NCBI GenBank assembly: GCA_050847315.1
Contig: CP193791.1
Reading direction: 5' to 3' (one strand)
DNA from: Cedecea sp000277545
Lineage (GTDB): Bacteria > Pseudomonadota > Gammaproteobacteria > Enterobacterales > Enterobacteriaceae
Length of the DNA stretch: 64,000 nt
Shown: positions 51,969 to 60,585 of the stretch, one piece after another
Numbering within the stretch: the first letter of the stretch is position 1
Layout of the letters: each line of letters starts with the position of its first letter
Notes under the pieces: model-generated
The model's database searches: none
What the model was told of the DNA's origin: nothing
The model's input: the letters and a program-made list of their open reading frames with translations, nothing else
Translations under genes and position numbers: made by a program

Positions 51969-53537
51969 TTATTCCGGGGCTGAGGTGCGAATCAGGTAAT
52001 CAAACGCGCTCAGGGAGGCTTTCGCGCCTTCGCCGGTGGCGATGATGATCTGTTTGTAAGGCACGGTGGTGCAGTCGCCTGCAGCGAATACGCCTTTGAC
52101 GGTGGTTTCGCATTTCGCGTCGATGATAATTTCACCCATGCGGTTGCGTTCCACGCTGCCTTCCAGCCAGGTGGTATTCGGCAGCAGGCCGATTTGCACG
52201 AAGATGCCGGCCAGGGCAACGTCATGCACGCTTTCGGTCACGCGGTCTTTATACTGCAGGCCGGTCACTTTGCTGCCGTCGCCTTTCACTTCCAGCGTCT
52301 GGGCGTTCAGCACGATGTCGACGTTTTTCAGGCTGCGTACTTTGTTCTGCAGAACCTGATCGGCCTTCATTTCCGGGGCAAATTCCAGCAGGGTGACGTG
52401 CTCAACGATACCCGCCAGGTCAATGGCCGCTTCCACGCCGGAGTTCCCGCCGCCGATGACCGCCACGCGCTTGCCTTTGAACAACGGGCCGTCGCAGTGC
52501 GGGCAGTAAGTCACGCCTTTGGTGCGGTACTGATCTTCACCCGGCACGTTCATGTTGCGCCATTTTGCGCCGGTCGCCACGATAATGCTGCGTGCTTTCA
52601 GCGTGGCGCCTGATGCCGTTTGGATCTGGTGCAGGCCGCCTTCGGTTTTCGCCGGGATAAGCTTGCTGGCGCTTTGGGTGTCGATCACGTCCACGTCATA
52701 GTCGTCCACGTGGGCTTTCAGCGCGCCCGCCAGCTTCTGGCCTTCGGTTTTCGGCACGGAAATGTAGTTTTCGATATCCACGGTATCCAGCACCTGGCCG
52801 CCGAAGCGTTCGCCCATCAGGCCAGTACGGATGCCTTTACGCGCCGCATAGACCGCCGCCGCCGCGCCCGCAGGCCCGCTGCCGACGATCAGCACGTCAT
52901 AAGCCTCACGCTGGTTCAGCGCTTCCGCCGCGCGTTTTTCTGCGCCGGTATCAATTTTGCCCACGATTTCAGCCAGCGTCATGCGGCCCTGACCAAATTC
53001 TTTGCCGTTCAGGAACACGGCAGGCACGCCCATCACATTGCGTGCCTGAATTTCATTCTGGTAAACGCCGCCGTCGATAGCAGTATGGGTGATGCGCGGA
53101 TTCAGCACGCTCATCAGGTTCAGCGCCTGCACAACGTCCGGGCAGTTGTGGCAGGAGAGGGAGTAATAGGTTTCAAAGTGGAAGTCGCCGTCGATCTCAC
53201 GGATTTGCGCCAGCAGATCCTGAGATTCTTTGGACGGGTGACCGCCGACCTGGAGCAAAGCCAGCACCAGGGAAGTGAATTCGTGACCCAGCGGAGAGCC
53301 GGCAAAGCGCGGGCCCTGGCTTGAGCCTGGGTTAGTGATTAAAAACGACGGTTTGCGCACCGGCAGGTCGTTATTAATGCTGAAAGAAACTTTGTCGGAT
53401 AACTCAGCGATGTCTGCCAGCAGTTCTTTTACTTCAGATGATTTCGCGCCGTCGTCCAGCGTGGCAATCAACTCAACAGGTTTCGTTAGTCTCTCAAGAT
53501 AGGCTTTGAGCTGGGTTTTCATTGTTGTGTCGAGCAT
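51969..53537 (-). CDS. ahpF: AhpF, alkyl hydroperoxide reductase flavoprotein subunit
   Basis: NADH-dependent FAD enzyme that reduces AhpC. It has 522 residues (E. coli 521). The N-terminal double-thioredoxin domain carries C129 and C132 (SCHNC), and the thioredoxin-reductase-like part has CPHC near 345-348. FAD and NAD motifs are GSGPAGAAAAVYAARKG and GGGNSGVEAAIDLAG, and the FAD-binding end GVFAAGDCTTVPYKQI is intact. It is the second gene after ahpC, with a terminator-like hairpin in the 77-base spacer. In E. coli ahpCF lies elsewhere, next to dsbG. Confidence 0.98.
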   Translation of the reverse strand: MLDTTMKTQLKAYLERLTKPVELIATLDDGAKSSEVKELLADIAELSDKVSFSINNDLPVRKPSFLITNPGSSQGPRFAGSPLGHEFTSLVLALLQVGGHPSKESQDLLAQIREIDGDFHFETYYSLSCHNCPDVVQALNLMSVLNPRITHTAIDGGVYQNEIQARNVMGVPAVFLNGKEFGQGRMTLAEIVGKIDTGAEKRAAEALNQREAYDVLIVGSGPAGAAAAVYAARKGIRTGLMGERFGGQVLDTVDIENYISVPKTEGQKLAGALKAHVDDYDVDVIDTQSASKLIPAKTEGGLHQIQTASGATLKARSIIVATGAKWRNMNVPGEDQYRTKGVTYCPHCDGPLFKGKRVAVIGGGNSGVEAAIDLAGIVEHVTLLEFAPEMKADQVLQNKVRSLKNVDIVLNAQTLEVKGDGSKVTGLQYKDRVTESVHDVALAGIFVQIGLLPNTTWLEGSVERNRMGEIIIDAKCETTVKGVFAAGDCTTVPYKQIIIATGEGAKASLSAFDYLIRTSAPE

Positions 53538-53559
53538 GGTCAGTCTCCCTGGTGGCGAG

Positions 53560-53585
53560 AAAAAAACGGCTGCCGGAGCAGCCGT
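53560..53585 (-). terminator. terminator-like hairpin between ahpC and ahpF
   Basis: Reverse strand: ACGGCTGC (53585-53578), loop TCCG, GCAGCCGT (53573-53566), then a run of T through 53560. It lies in the ahpC-ahpF spacer, so only part of the transcription should reach ahpF, which would make AhpC more abundant than AhpF. Confidence 0.85.
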
Positions 53586-53614
53586 AAAATAAAAGAGGGT
53601 AACGCGGGTAAAAC

Positions 53615-54178
53615 TTAGATTTTGCCGACCAGGTCCAGAGATGGAGCCAGAGTCGCTTCACCTTCTTTCCATTTAGCCGGGCAAACTTCGCCTGGGTGAG
53701 AAGCGACGTACTGAGCCGCTTTCACTTTACGAAGCAGGTCAGACGCGTCACGGCCAATGCCTTCGGCGGTCACTTCGATAGCCTGGATGATGCCCTGTGG
53801 GTCAACCACGAAGGTAGCGCGGTCTGCCAGACCTTCGTCTTCACGCATGTTTTCGAAGTTACGGGTCAGCGCGCCGGTTGGGTCGCCGATCATCGCGTAT
53901 TTGATTTTAGCGATGGTTTCAGAGCTGCCGTGCCACGCTTTGTGGGTGAAATGGGTGTCGGTAGAAACGGAATACACGTCTACGCCCAGTTTCTGCAGTT
54001 CTTCGTAGTGGTCAGCCACGTCGCCCAGTTCGGTCGGGCAAACGAAAGTGAAGTCAGCCGGGTAGAAGAAGAAAACGCTCCAGCGGCCTTCGGTATCTTT
54101 TTCCGTAACTTCAACGAATTCGCCGTTTTTAAAAGCCTGGTTTTTGAATGGTTTGATTTTGGTATTAATTAAAGACAT
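53615..54178 (-). CDS. ahpC: AhpC, alkyl hydroperoxide reductase peroxiredoxin subunit
   Basis: Typical 2-Cys peroxiredoxin that scavenges hydrogen peroxide and organic peroxides. It has 187 residues as in E. coli, with peroxidatic C47 in FVCPTEL and resolving C166 in GEVCPAKW, plus the GGLG-equivalent and YF-type regions of robust bacterial enzymes. The ribosome site GGAGGAAG is strong. The leader contains a separate terminator-like hairpin (54298-54320). Confidence 0.98.
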   Translation of the reverse strand: MSLINTKIKPFKNQAFKNGEFVEVTEKDTEGRWSVFFFYPADFTFVCPTELGDVADHYEELQKLGVDVYSVSTDTHFTHKAWHGSSETIAKIKYAMIGDPTGALTRNFENMREDEGLADRATFVVDPQGIIQAIEVTAEGIGRDASDLLRKVKAAQYVASHPGEVCPAKWKEGEATLAPSLDLVGKI

Positions 54179-54611
54179 CTAAACTTCCTCCGTTTTGCGA
54201 TGGGAGAAAGGTACCGAATTTTGAACTGCGTCACTAATGGGTAGGCTTTATTGAATCAAGAGGTATTTCCTAACAGCTATGCAGCGGGCATAAAAAAGGC
54301 CACCCGTTGCGGGGGTGGCCGGTGTTGCGCGTTACAATTCCACTTTAAAAAATTATAACAGCGGCGAAATTACAGCACTTTAGCCTTAAAAAGGTCAATT
54401 CCCCGGTTCATTGTAGTAGCGATGGTTGTAATCGTTGAAAACTATTAAAGGTCATCAGTCCTAAAATTCGCGGGATATTCTGAAAAGTCGAGGTGGTGAG
54501 CAAAGTAATGTCAGGGGAATTGCAGCTATATGACGGTAAGGTTAAATTACCGGCTGTTATTTTTCTGCATGAATAATCGCGCCAGGCCGCGCGAGGGTTG
54601 AGGTATTGGCA
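54179..54611. other. intergenic region ahpC / opgB-type gene
   Basis: A 430-base spacer holding divergent promoters. On the reverse strand TTGACC (54398-54393) and TGTAAT (54374-54369), with an 18-base spacer, form a promoter candidate starting near 54362. A TATAAT (54357-54352) is a second -10 candidate. Around 54421-54458 there is a degenerate repeat with ATGG and CTATTA parts that could be an OxyR site, but the match is weak. On the forward strand a 22-codon ORF (54508-54576, MSGELQLYDG...) precedes the opgB-type gene. No larger gene is seen. Confidence 0.45.
54292..54320 (-). terminator. intrinsic-terminator-like hairpin upstream of ahpC
   Basis: Reverse strand: GGCCACCC (54320-54313), a seven-base spacer loop, GGGTGGCC (54305-54298), then six T (54297-54292). 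It lies about 115 bases before the ahpC start on the ahpC-coding strand. No gene ends just upstream of it, so it would act either inside the ahpC leader or as the end of an unannotated small RNA. Confidence 0.75.
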
Positions 54612-56900
54612 TTGTCCGAATTGCTTTCTTTGGTGCTGTTTTTGGCAGCTATTGCCGTATATGCGGTAAAGGCGGGTCGAAATATCTGGTGGCTGTCGAT
54701 CATCCTGCTGATGCTCGGCCTGTTTATCGTGCTCAACGTGACGTTGCTGGCCAGTAATTATTTTACCGGCGAAGGCATTAACGACGCGGTGCTCTATACG
54801 CTCACCAGCAGCATGACAGGTGCGGGCGTCGGCAAATACATTTTGCCTGGGCTGGGCCTCGCCGTCGGGTTGATTGCGATTTTTGGTGGTCTGACCTGGA
54901 TTTTACGCCGGAAGAATCATCCTCATCATTTGGGCTACAGTGCCCTGGCGCTGTTTCTGGCCCTGTTTTCAATCAAAACAACGCCTGCCTACCAGCAGGT
55001 GGTGTCGCTGATTAAATCCCAGACCCGCACCGGCACGTCTGACTTTGCCGACTGGTATAAAGTCCCGGAAGGCACCATTAAACAGCCGAAGCTCAACCTG
55101 GTTTATATCTACGGCGAAAGTCTGGAACGCACCTATTTTGATGAGCAGACGTTTCCTGGCTTAGCGCCCGAGCTGAACGCTCTGAAAAGCCAGGCGATCG
55201 ATTTCAGTCATACCGGGCAGATGGCGGGGATGGACTACACCATTGCGGGCATTGTGGCCTCGCAGTGCGGGATCCCGCTGTTTGCACCTTTCGAGGGGAA
55301 CTCCTCGGCGTCAATGTCGAGCTTCTTCCCGAAGAACATCTGCCTCGGGGATATTCTTAAGGCATCCGGCTATCAAAACTACTTTATCCAGGGCGCGGAC
55401 CTGCGCTTTGCGGGCAAAGACATCTTCCTGCAGTCCCACGGCTTCGAGCATATGTACGGCGCGCAGGAGCTTAAGGGAATGGTGGCCGACCCAAATTACC
55501 GGAATAACTGGGGCTTTTACGACGATACGGTGCTGGACGAAGCTTATGACAAGTTTATCGAGCTTTCTAAAGCCGGGAAGCGTTTCTCGCTGTTTACCCT
55601 GACGGTCGATACCCATCATCCCGATGGCTTTATCTCGAAAACCTGTAACCGCCGCAGCTACAGCTACGAGGGCAAAGAAAACCGATCTTTCAGCGCCGTT
55701 TCCTGCAGCCAGGAACATATCGCGGCGCTGATAGACAAAATCAAAGCCTCGCCGTATTTCCGTAACACGGTGATCGTGGTCTCTTCCGACCATCTGGCGA
55801 TGAACAACACGGCGTATAAATACCTGACGAAGCAGGACAGGCAGAACCTGTTCTTTGTCATTCGCGGCGATAAACCGCAGGCGGAAATAAAAGCCGTGAA
55901 GCGTAACACAATGGATAACGGCGCGACGGTGCTGGATATCCTCGGCGGGGGGAACTACATCGGCCTGGGGCGCAGCAGCCTGTCGGGCGAGTCTCTGTCG
56001 ATGGTCTTTACCAACCTGAAAGAGAAGGTTACCGAGTGGAAGCCGGACGTGATCGATCTGTGGAACTTCCCGAAAACCATCAGCCGCTACAGCATCGATC
56101 AGAAGAAGAATACGTTCAGTTATTCTGGCGCGCACTTCAAGCTGCCGTTATTGCTGAAAATCGGCAAAGGCAAAATTGAACCGCTGCCGGAAAGCGAGTA
56201 CTCCGCGCCGCTGCGCTATCAGCTGGCGGATTTTAAAAGCGATGACCGGTTTATCTGGGCTGACCGGTGCTACAAAATGGCGCGCCTGTGGGAGCCGCAG
56301 CTCGCGCTTTCTACTGGCTTGTGCGTAGCCCAGGGGCAGCTTGGTGGAGAGCCAACGGTGCGGCTGGTGGACAAACCGCTGGATGAATACAACGTGCAGT
56401 TTGACGAGCAAACGCTGAGTAACAATCGTTTCAAAAATAATGTGGCTCTGCTGAAGGCGGATGAGAACAACATTCGCTACCGGGCGGACAGCTTTATCTT
56501 TAACGTTGCTGGGGCGCCGCAAAGCGTGAAGCAGTACAGCGGCATTTCACGCCCGGAAGCCTGGGGCCGATGGTCGAACGCCAATATGGCGCCCGTGGTG
56601 ACCATTGAGTATCAGGATCCGCTGCCGACCACGTTTGATCTGGTGCTGGTGGCCAAAGCCTTTGGGCCAAACGTCGGCGAGCCGGTTTCGGTGAAGGTCG
56701 GTGATGAAGAGCAAACCATTACTTTTGGCGACCAGCTTTCTACCGTCACGCTACGTTTTGATAACCCGGCAGGCAGCAAAGTGCTGACTATTGAGCCGCC
56801 GAAGCCGCAGCTGTCCAACGAAGGCAATATTCTGGGGCATGAACCGCGTAAGATTGGCGTGGGGCTGGCTGAGCTGAAAATTGTGCCGGTGAGCGGCTAA
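54612..56900 (+). CDS. opgB: OpgB-type phosphoglycerol transferase I
   Basis: Transfers phosphoglycerol from phosphatidylglycerol to osmoregulated periplasmic glucans. The 762-residue product is colinear with E. coli OpgB/MdoB (763). It has four N-terminal helices (about 1-20, 25-45, 70-92, 100-120), then the periplasmic sulfatase-like domain with NLVYIYGESLERTYFD (nucleophile region), TLTVDTHHPDGF and SSDHLAMNN. The start codon is TTG at MSELLS-equivalent (LSELLSL), eight bases after GAGG; another TTG two codons earlier is possible. E. coli opgB is next to dnaTC, so this copy is either relocated or a paralogue. Confidence 0.9.
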   Translation: MSELLSLVLFLAAIAVYAVKAGRNIWWLSIILLMLGLFIVLNVTLLASNYFTGEGINDAVLYTLTSSMTGAGVGKYILPGLGLAVGLIAIFGGLTWILRRKNHPHHLGYSALALFLALFSIKTTPAYQQVVSLIKSQTRTGTSDFADWYKVPEGTIKQPKLNLVYIYGESLERTYFDEQTFPGLAPELNALKSQAIDFSHTGQMAGMDYTIAGIVASQCGIPLFAPFEGNSSASMSSFFPKNICLGDILKASGYQNYFIQGADLRFAGKDIFLQSHGFEHMYGAQELKGMVADPNYRNNWGFYDDTVLDEAYDKFIELSKAGKRFSLFTLTVDTHHPDGFISKTCNRRSYSYEGKENRSFSAVSCSQEHIAALIDKIKASPYFRNTVIVVSSDHLAMNNTAYKYLTKQDRQNLFFVIRGDKPQAEIKAVKRNTMDNGATVLDILGGGNYIGLGRSSLSGESLSMVFTNLKEKVTEWKPDVIDLWNFPKTISRYSIDQKKNTFSYSGAHFKLPLLLKIGKGKIEPLPESEYSAPLRYQLADFKSDDRFIWADRCYKMARLWEPQLALSTGLCVAQGQLGGEPTVRLVDKPLDEYNVQFDEQTLSNNRFKNNVALLKADENNIRYRADSFIFNVAGAPQSVKQYSGISRPEAWGRWSNANMAPVVTIEYQDPLPTTFDLVLVAKAFGPNVGEPVSVKVGDEEQTITFGDQLSTVTLRFDNPAGSKVLTIEPPKPQLSNEGNILGHEPRKIGVGLAELKIVPVSG

Positions 56901-56923
56901 CCCGTTCCCGGAGAGGGAACGGG
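56901..56923. terminator. hairpin between the opgB-type gene and yfgD
   Basis: CCCGTTCCC (56901-56909) pairs perfectly with GGGAACGGG (56915-56923), directly after the opgB stop and between convergent genes. No T run follows, so the strength is unclear. Confidence 0.55.
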
Positions 56924-56932
56924 CGGGGCAGG

Positions 56933-57289
56933 TCAGAGGATCTCGAGCACCTGTTCCGGCGGGCGGCCAATGCGGGCTTTGCCGTTGGCCAGTACGATTG
57001 GGCGCTCGATAAGTTTCGGGTGCTCAATCATCGCCTGAATGAGCGCTTCTTCGCTGAGGCTGGCGTCGTCCAGCTTCAGTTCTTTGTACAAGTCTTCTTT
57101 GCGGCGCATCAGCTCCCGGGCGCTGGTAAAGCCCAGTTTCTTCAGCAGTGATTTGACGGTAGCTGCGTCAGGCGGCGTTTCCAGGTAGAGCACCACTTCT
57201 GGCTCGACGCCCTTTTCCTTCAACAGGTTCAGCGTTTCACGGCTCTTGGAGCAGCGCGGGTTGTGATAAATTTCGACCTTCGTGGACAT
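56933..57289 (-). CDS. yfgD: YfgD, ArsC-like glutaredoxin-fold protein
   Basis: A 118-residue protein of the arsenate reductase (ArsC) superfamily. It has the catalytic-type Cys13 in YHNPRCSKSRETL, and an Arg-rich block ERPIVLANGKARIGRPPEQVLEIL at the C terminus. E. coli YfgD has 119 residues; whether it reduces arsenate is not established. It starts 11 bases after the bepA stop and is probably cotranscribed with it. The E. coli neighbour hda is absent, which marks the synteny break. Confidence 0.93.
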   Translation of the reverse strand: MSTKVEIYHNPRCSKSRETLNLLKEKGVEPEVVLYLETPPDAATVKSLLKKLGFTSARELMRRKEDLYKELKLDDASLSEEALIQAMIEHPKLIERPIVLANGKARIGRPPEQVLEIL

Positions 57290-57300
57290 ACGAACTCCTG

Positions 57301-58764
57301 TTACATCTTCATATAAGGTTTAAAGCGCTGCTGAAGCTGGCGCAGCTGATCGATCCGGGCGTCGTACCTGGCCTGCTGCAGACTGCCGAGTTTCACCTGC
57401 GAGCTGGCGCTACTGAGCATTGAAATGGCCTGATCCAGGCGGCCATTGAGCGCCATGACTTCGGCGCGAGCCGCTAACTCCTGATCGCGGTTGCCCAGTT
57501 TCCCCTGAGCCTGAGCCAATAAATCCCAGCCGTTGGTGTCGTCAGGGTGAGCGAATGTGTAGCGATTAAGCTGCGTTGCTGCCTCGGCGGTCTGCCCGCC
57601 TTCCAGGTAAGCATTGGCGAGGTTCAGCTGCAGCACCGGGTTATTCTTCAGGTCCGGGGCGTTTTTCAGCCGGTTGATCGCGTCGTTGGCTTTGTGCTGG
57701 CCGAGATCGATATCGGTGGCCAGATCGAGATACCACGGGTTGCCCGGCTGGGCGCTAATCAGTGGCTGAAGCGTTTTTCTTGCCTCGTCGTATTTATCCG
57801 CCTGCAAAGCCTGCAGCGCGCGACCATATTGCGCCGCGTTTTGCTCACGCACGTTGCCTTTTGACCAGGCATCCAGCAGATCCGGGGTTAGCTGATTGCG
57901 GCCCGAGTTATACATCCCCAGGGTGCGAACCTTTGCCATGTAGAAACTTTCCGAGGACTGAACCACCACCGGGCGCATTTGGTTGGCGCGGTTGCGGGCA
58001 TCCGCCAGGCGGCTTTCCGGCAATGGGTGGGTCAGCAGAATTTCTGGTGGACGAGAGGAGTAGCGGGCCTGATCGAGCAGTTTTTCGAGGAAGCCAGGCA
58101 TCGCCTGAGGATCAAACCCCGAACGCTGGAGTACCTGAATACCGATGCGGTCAGCTTCCTGCTCATTCTGCTGCGTAAAGCTGATCATGCCTTGTTGCGT
58201 CCCGGCCAGCGTCCCGGACAGGGCGGCCATCCCGGCCTGGGGGCTGGCCATTGCCAGCAGAATTGAGCCTAAGGCTCCCACCCAGGTCAGGGGCGCATTT
58301 TTCTTTTGATCTTCCATCGCACGCGCGAGGTGGCGCTGGGTGACGTGGGAGATTTCGTGAGCCATAACAGAAGCCAGCTGGCTTTCCGTATCGGCATAAC
58401 GGAACAGCGCCGAGTGCAGTACCACATTGCCGCCGAAGAAGGCGAAGGCGTTGATTTCGTCGTTGTTGATCAGGAAGAAGTGGAACGGGGTTTTCACCGA
58501 ATTGGCGTGGCTAACCAGCCTCATGCCCAGTGAGTTGATGTACTGCGTCAGCAGCGGATCGTTAATCAGCGGGGCGCTACCGCGCAGCTGGCGGACGTAA
58601 AAATCGCCCATCTGCATTTCCTGCGCGATAGACAGCGTGCTGCCCGCGGATGTTCCCATATCTGGGAGTTGGTCAGTCACATCCGCGCGCGCTGGCAGTA
58701 GGGTTCCTACCAGCAGCGAGGCCGTAAGTGTTGCAATCAGGGTCTTTTTCAACTGCCTAACCAT
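57301..58764 (-). CDS. bepA: BepA (YfgC), periplasmic metalloprotease and chaperone of outer-membrane assembly
   Basis: Promotes LptD maturation and degrades stalled outer-membrane proteins at the BAM complex. It has 487 residues as in E. coli. The signal peptide (about 1-27) ends ARA before DVTDQ. The M48 active site HEISH is at 136-140 with the third ligand in NEQEADRIGIQVL. TPR repeats form the C-terminal half (about 310-480). First gene of bepA-yfgD. Confidence 0.97.
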   Translation of the reverse strand: MVRQLKKTLIATLTASLLVGTLLPARADVTDQLPDMGTSAGSTLSIAQEMQMGDFYVRQLRGSAPLINDPLLTQYINSLGMRLVSHANSVKTPFHFFLINNDEINAFAFFGGNVVLHSALFRYADTESQLASVMAHEISHVTQRHLARAMEDQKKNAPLTWVGALGSILLAMASPQAGMAALSGTLAGTQQGMISFTQQNEQEADRIGIQVLQRSGFDPQAMPGFLEKLLDQARYSSRPPEILLTHPLPESRLADARNRANQMRPVVVQSSESFYMAKVRTLGMYNSGRNQLTPDLLDAWSKGNVREQNAAQYGRALQALQADKYDEARKTLQPLISAQPGNPWYLDLATDIDLGQHKANDAINRLKNAPDLKNNPVLQLNLANAYLEGGQTAEAATQLNRYTFAHPDDTNGWDLLAQAQGKLGNRDQELAARAEVMALNGRLDQAISMLSSASSQVKLGSLQQARYDARIDQLRQLQQRFKPYMKM

Positions 58765-58966
58765 AACTACTGTCCCGTTTAGTCGTTGTCAGATTTTGAC
58801 ACGATGAGTACAAGTTTGTTCGCTTAAAGAAGTGTACTGTAGGGCGTTGAAGCTGCGAAGATTTTATTTGGTGGATTCTCCTTTGTAATCCGCCGTAAAA
58901 AGCAAAGTCTTTGCGGTGACATTTCGATACAATTCGGCATCAAAAAAAACTTCACGGAAGGGATGT

Positions 58967-60043
58967 ATGCTCGACATGTTGTTGCAGTGGTATCGCCGTC
59001 GCTTCAGCGACCCGGAGGCGATTGCCCTGTTGGTTATTCTGGTGGCGGGTTTTTGCATCCTGTTCTTCCTGCACGGTCTGCTGGCACCGCTGCTGGTTGC
59101 CATCGTTCTGGCCTATTTGCTTGAGTGGCCTACGGTGCGCCTCGAGCGTGTTGGCTGTTCCCGAACGTGGGCCACCACCATTGTGCTGGTGCTGTTTGTC
59201 GGCATTTTGCTGCTGATGGTGCTGTTTGTGGCGCCCGTCGCCTGGCAGCAGGGCATCAACCTGATTCGTGATATGCCGGGGATGCTCAACAAACTATCCG
59301 ATTTTGCCGCCACATTGCCGAAGCGTTATCCGGCGCTGGTGGATGCGGGCATTATTGACGCCATGGCCGAAAACGTTCGCAGTCGGCTTTCCGGCATGGG
59401 CGACCAGGTGGTGAAATTCTCGCTGGCGTCGCTGGTTGGGCTGCTGACATTGGCTATTTACCTGATTCTGGTGCCGCTGATGGTGTTCTTCCTGGTGAAG
59501 GACAAAGAGCAGATGCTGAATGCCGTGCGCCGTGTTCTGCCACGCAACCGCGGTCTGGCCGGGCAAGTCTGGCTGGAGATGAACCAGCAAATCACCAACT
59601 ATATTCGCGGCAAAGTGCTGGAGATGATTGTCGTGGGCGTGGCGACCTATATCGGCTTTATTATTTTCGGGCTGAATTACTCGCTGCTGCTGGCGGTGCT
59701 GGTTGGCTTCTCGGTGCTAATTCCTTACATCGGCGCGTTTGTGGTCACTATTCCGGTGATTTGCGTGGCGCTGTTCCAGTTTGGCCTGGGCACTGAGTTT
59801 TGGACGCTCTTTGGCGTGTATCTGATTATTCAGGCGCTGGACGGCAACCTGCTGGTGCCGGTGCTGTTCTCGGAGGCGGTGAATCTTCATCCGCTGGTAA
59901 TTATTCTGTCAGTGGTGATTTTTGGCGGGCTGTGGGGATTCTGGGGCGTGTTCTTTGCAATCCCGCTGGCAACGCTGATTAAAGCCGTGGTTCACGCCTG
60001 GCCGGATGCCTCAGCGGTGGATGACGCGACGAGTCGGGAATAA
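58967..60043 (+). CDS. perM: PerM, AI-2E transporter (TqsA/PerM) family membrane protein
   Basis: A putative permease of the UPF0118/AI-2E exporter family; E. coli PerM has 353 residues, this one 358. About eight helices, with the family blocks LAPLLVAIVLAYLLEWPTVRL near the N terminus and LVGFSVLIPYIGAFVVTIPV, ALDGNLLVPVLFSEAVNLHP in the C-terminal half. The start MLDMLLQWYRRRFSDPEAIA follows AAGGGA; the frame is open for 17 more codons upstream without homology. Divergent from bepA and followed by a bidirectional terminator. Confidence 0.94.
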   Translation: MLDMLLQWYRRRFSDPEAIALLVILVAGFCILFFLHGLLAPLLVAIVLAYLLEWPTVRLERVGCSRTWATTIVLVLFVGILLLMVLFVAPVAWQQGINLIRDMPGMLNKLSDFAATLPKRYPALVDAGIIDAMAENVRSRLSGMGDQVVKFSLASLVGLLTLAIYLILVPLMVFFLVKDKEQMLNAVRRVLPRNRGLAGQVWLEMNQQITNYIRGKVLEMIVVGVATYIGFIIFGLNYSLLLAVLVGFSVLIPYIGAFVVTIPVICVALFQFGLGTEFWTLFGVYLIIQALDGNLLVPVLFSEAVNLHPLVIILSVVIFGGLWGFWGVFFAIPLATLIKAVVHAWPDASAVDDATSRE

Positions 60044-60050
60044 CAGGAAG

Positions 60051-60080
60051 AAAAAAGCCGACTAAGATGTCGGCTTTTTT
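60051..60080. terminator. bidirectional terminator between perM and bcp
   Basis: AAGCCGAC (60055-60062) pairs with GTCGGCTT (60069-60076); six A precede and six T follow. It serves both converging genes. Confidence 0.92.
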
Positions 60081-60099
60081 ATCTGTTCTTTATCTGTAC

Positions 60100-60570
60100 T
60101 TAGGCGTTTTCGGTCAGCCAGTTCACAACGATATCGTGGTGGTTGCTGGTTTTAAAATCGTCAAACACCTTTTCCACTTTACCGTCGCCGTCCAGCAGGA
60201 AGCTGATGCGGTGAATGCCGTCGTAGGTTTTACCCATAAAAGATTTCTCGCCCCACACGCCAAACTGATTGCAAACCTCGTGGTCTTCATCAGAAAGCAG
60301 GGTGAAGTTAAGCAGCTCTTTCTCGGCAAAACGGGAAAGTTTTTCCGGCTTGTCGGTGCTGATACCCAGCACTTCCACGCCACGCTTTTTCAACTCATCC
60401 ATGTTGTCGCGCAAACCACATGCCTGCACGGTGCAGCCTGGTGTCATCGCTTTTGGATAGAAATAAACCAGAACTCTCTGTCCCTGGAAGTCGGTTAAAT
60501 TTACTTGTTCGCCGTCCTGATCGGGCAAGCTAAATTTCGGTGCAATATCACCGGCTTTCAGTGGGCTCAT
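60100..60570 (-). CDS. bcp: Bcp, thioredoxin-dependent thiol peroxidase
   Basis: Peroxiredoxin Q-type enzyme reducing organic peroxides and hydrogen peroxide. The ATG gives 156 residues as in E. coli; a GTG one codon upstream is also open. The peroxidatic Cys is at 46 and a second Cys at 51 (TPGCTVQACGLRD). The segment LPDQDGEQVNLTDFQGQRVL is nearly identical to E. coli. It is the second gene after gcvR, 15 bases apart. The E. coli hyf cluster, when present between bcp and perM, is missing. Confidence 0.97.
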   Translation of the reverse strand: MSPLKAGDIAPKFSLPDQDGEQVNLTDFQGQRVLVYFYPKAMTPGCTVQACGLRDNMDELKKRGVEVLGISTDKPEKLSRFAEKELLNFTLLSDEDHEVCNQFGVWGEKSFMGKTYDGIHRISFLLDGDGKVEKVFDDFKTSNHHDIVVNWLTENA

Positions 60571-60585
60571 CACTACTCTCCGTCT

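Noticed and set aside
54421..54458. OxyR binding site upstream of ahpC
   Set aside because: Only a few of the four ATAG/CTAT-type quarter sites resemble the consensus; kept as a remark, not a feature.
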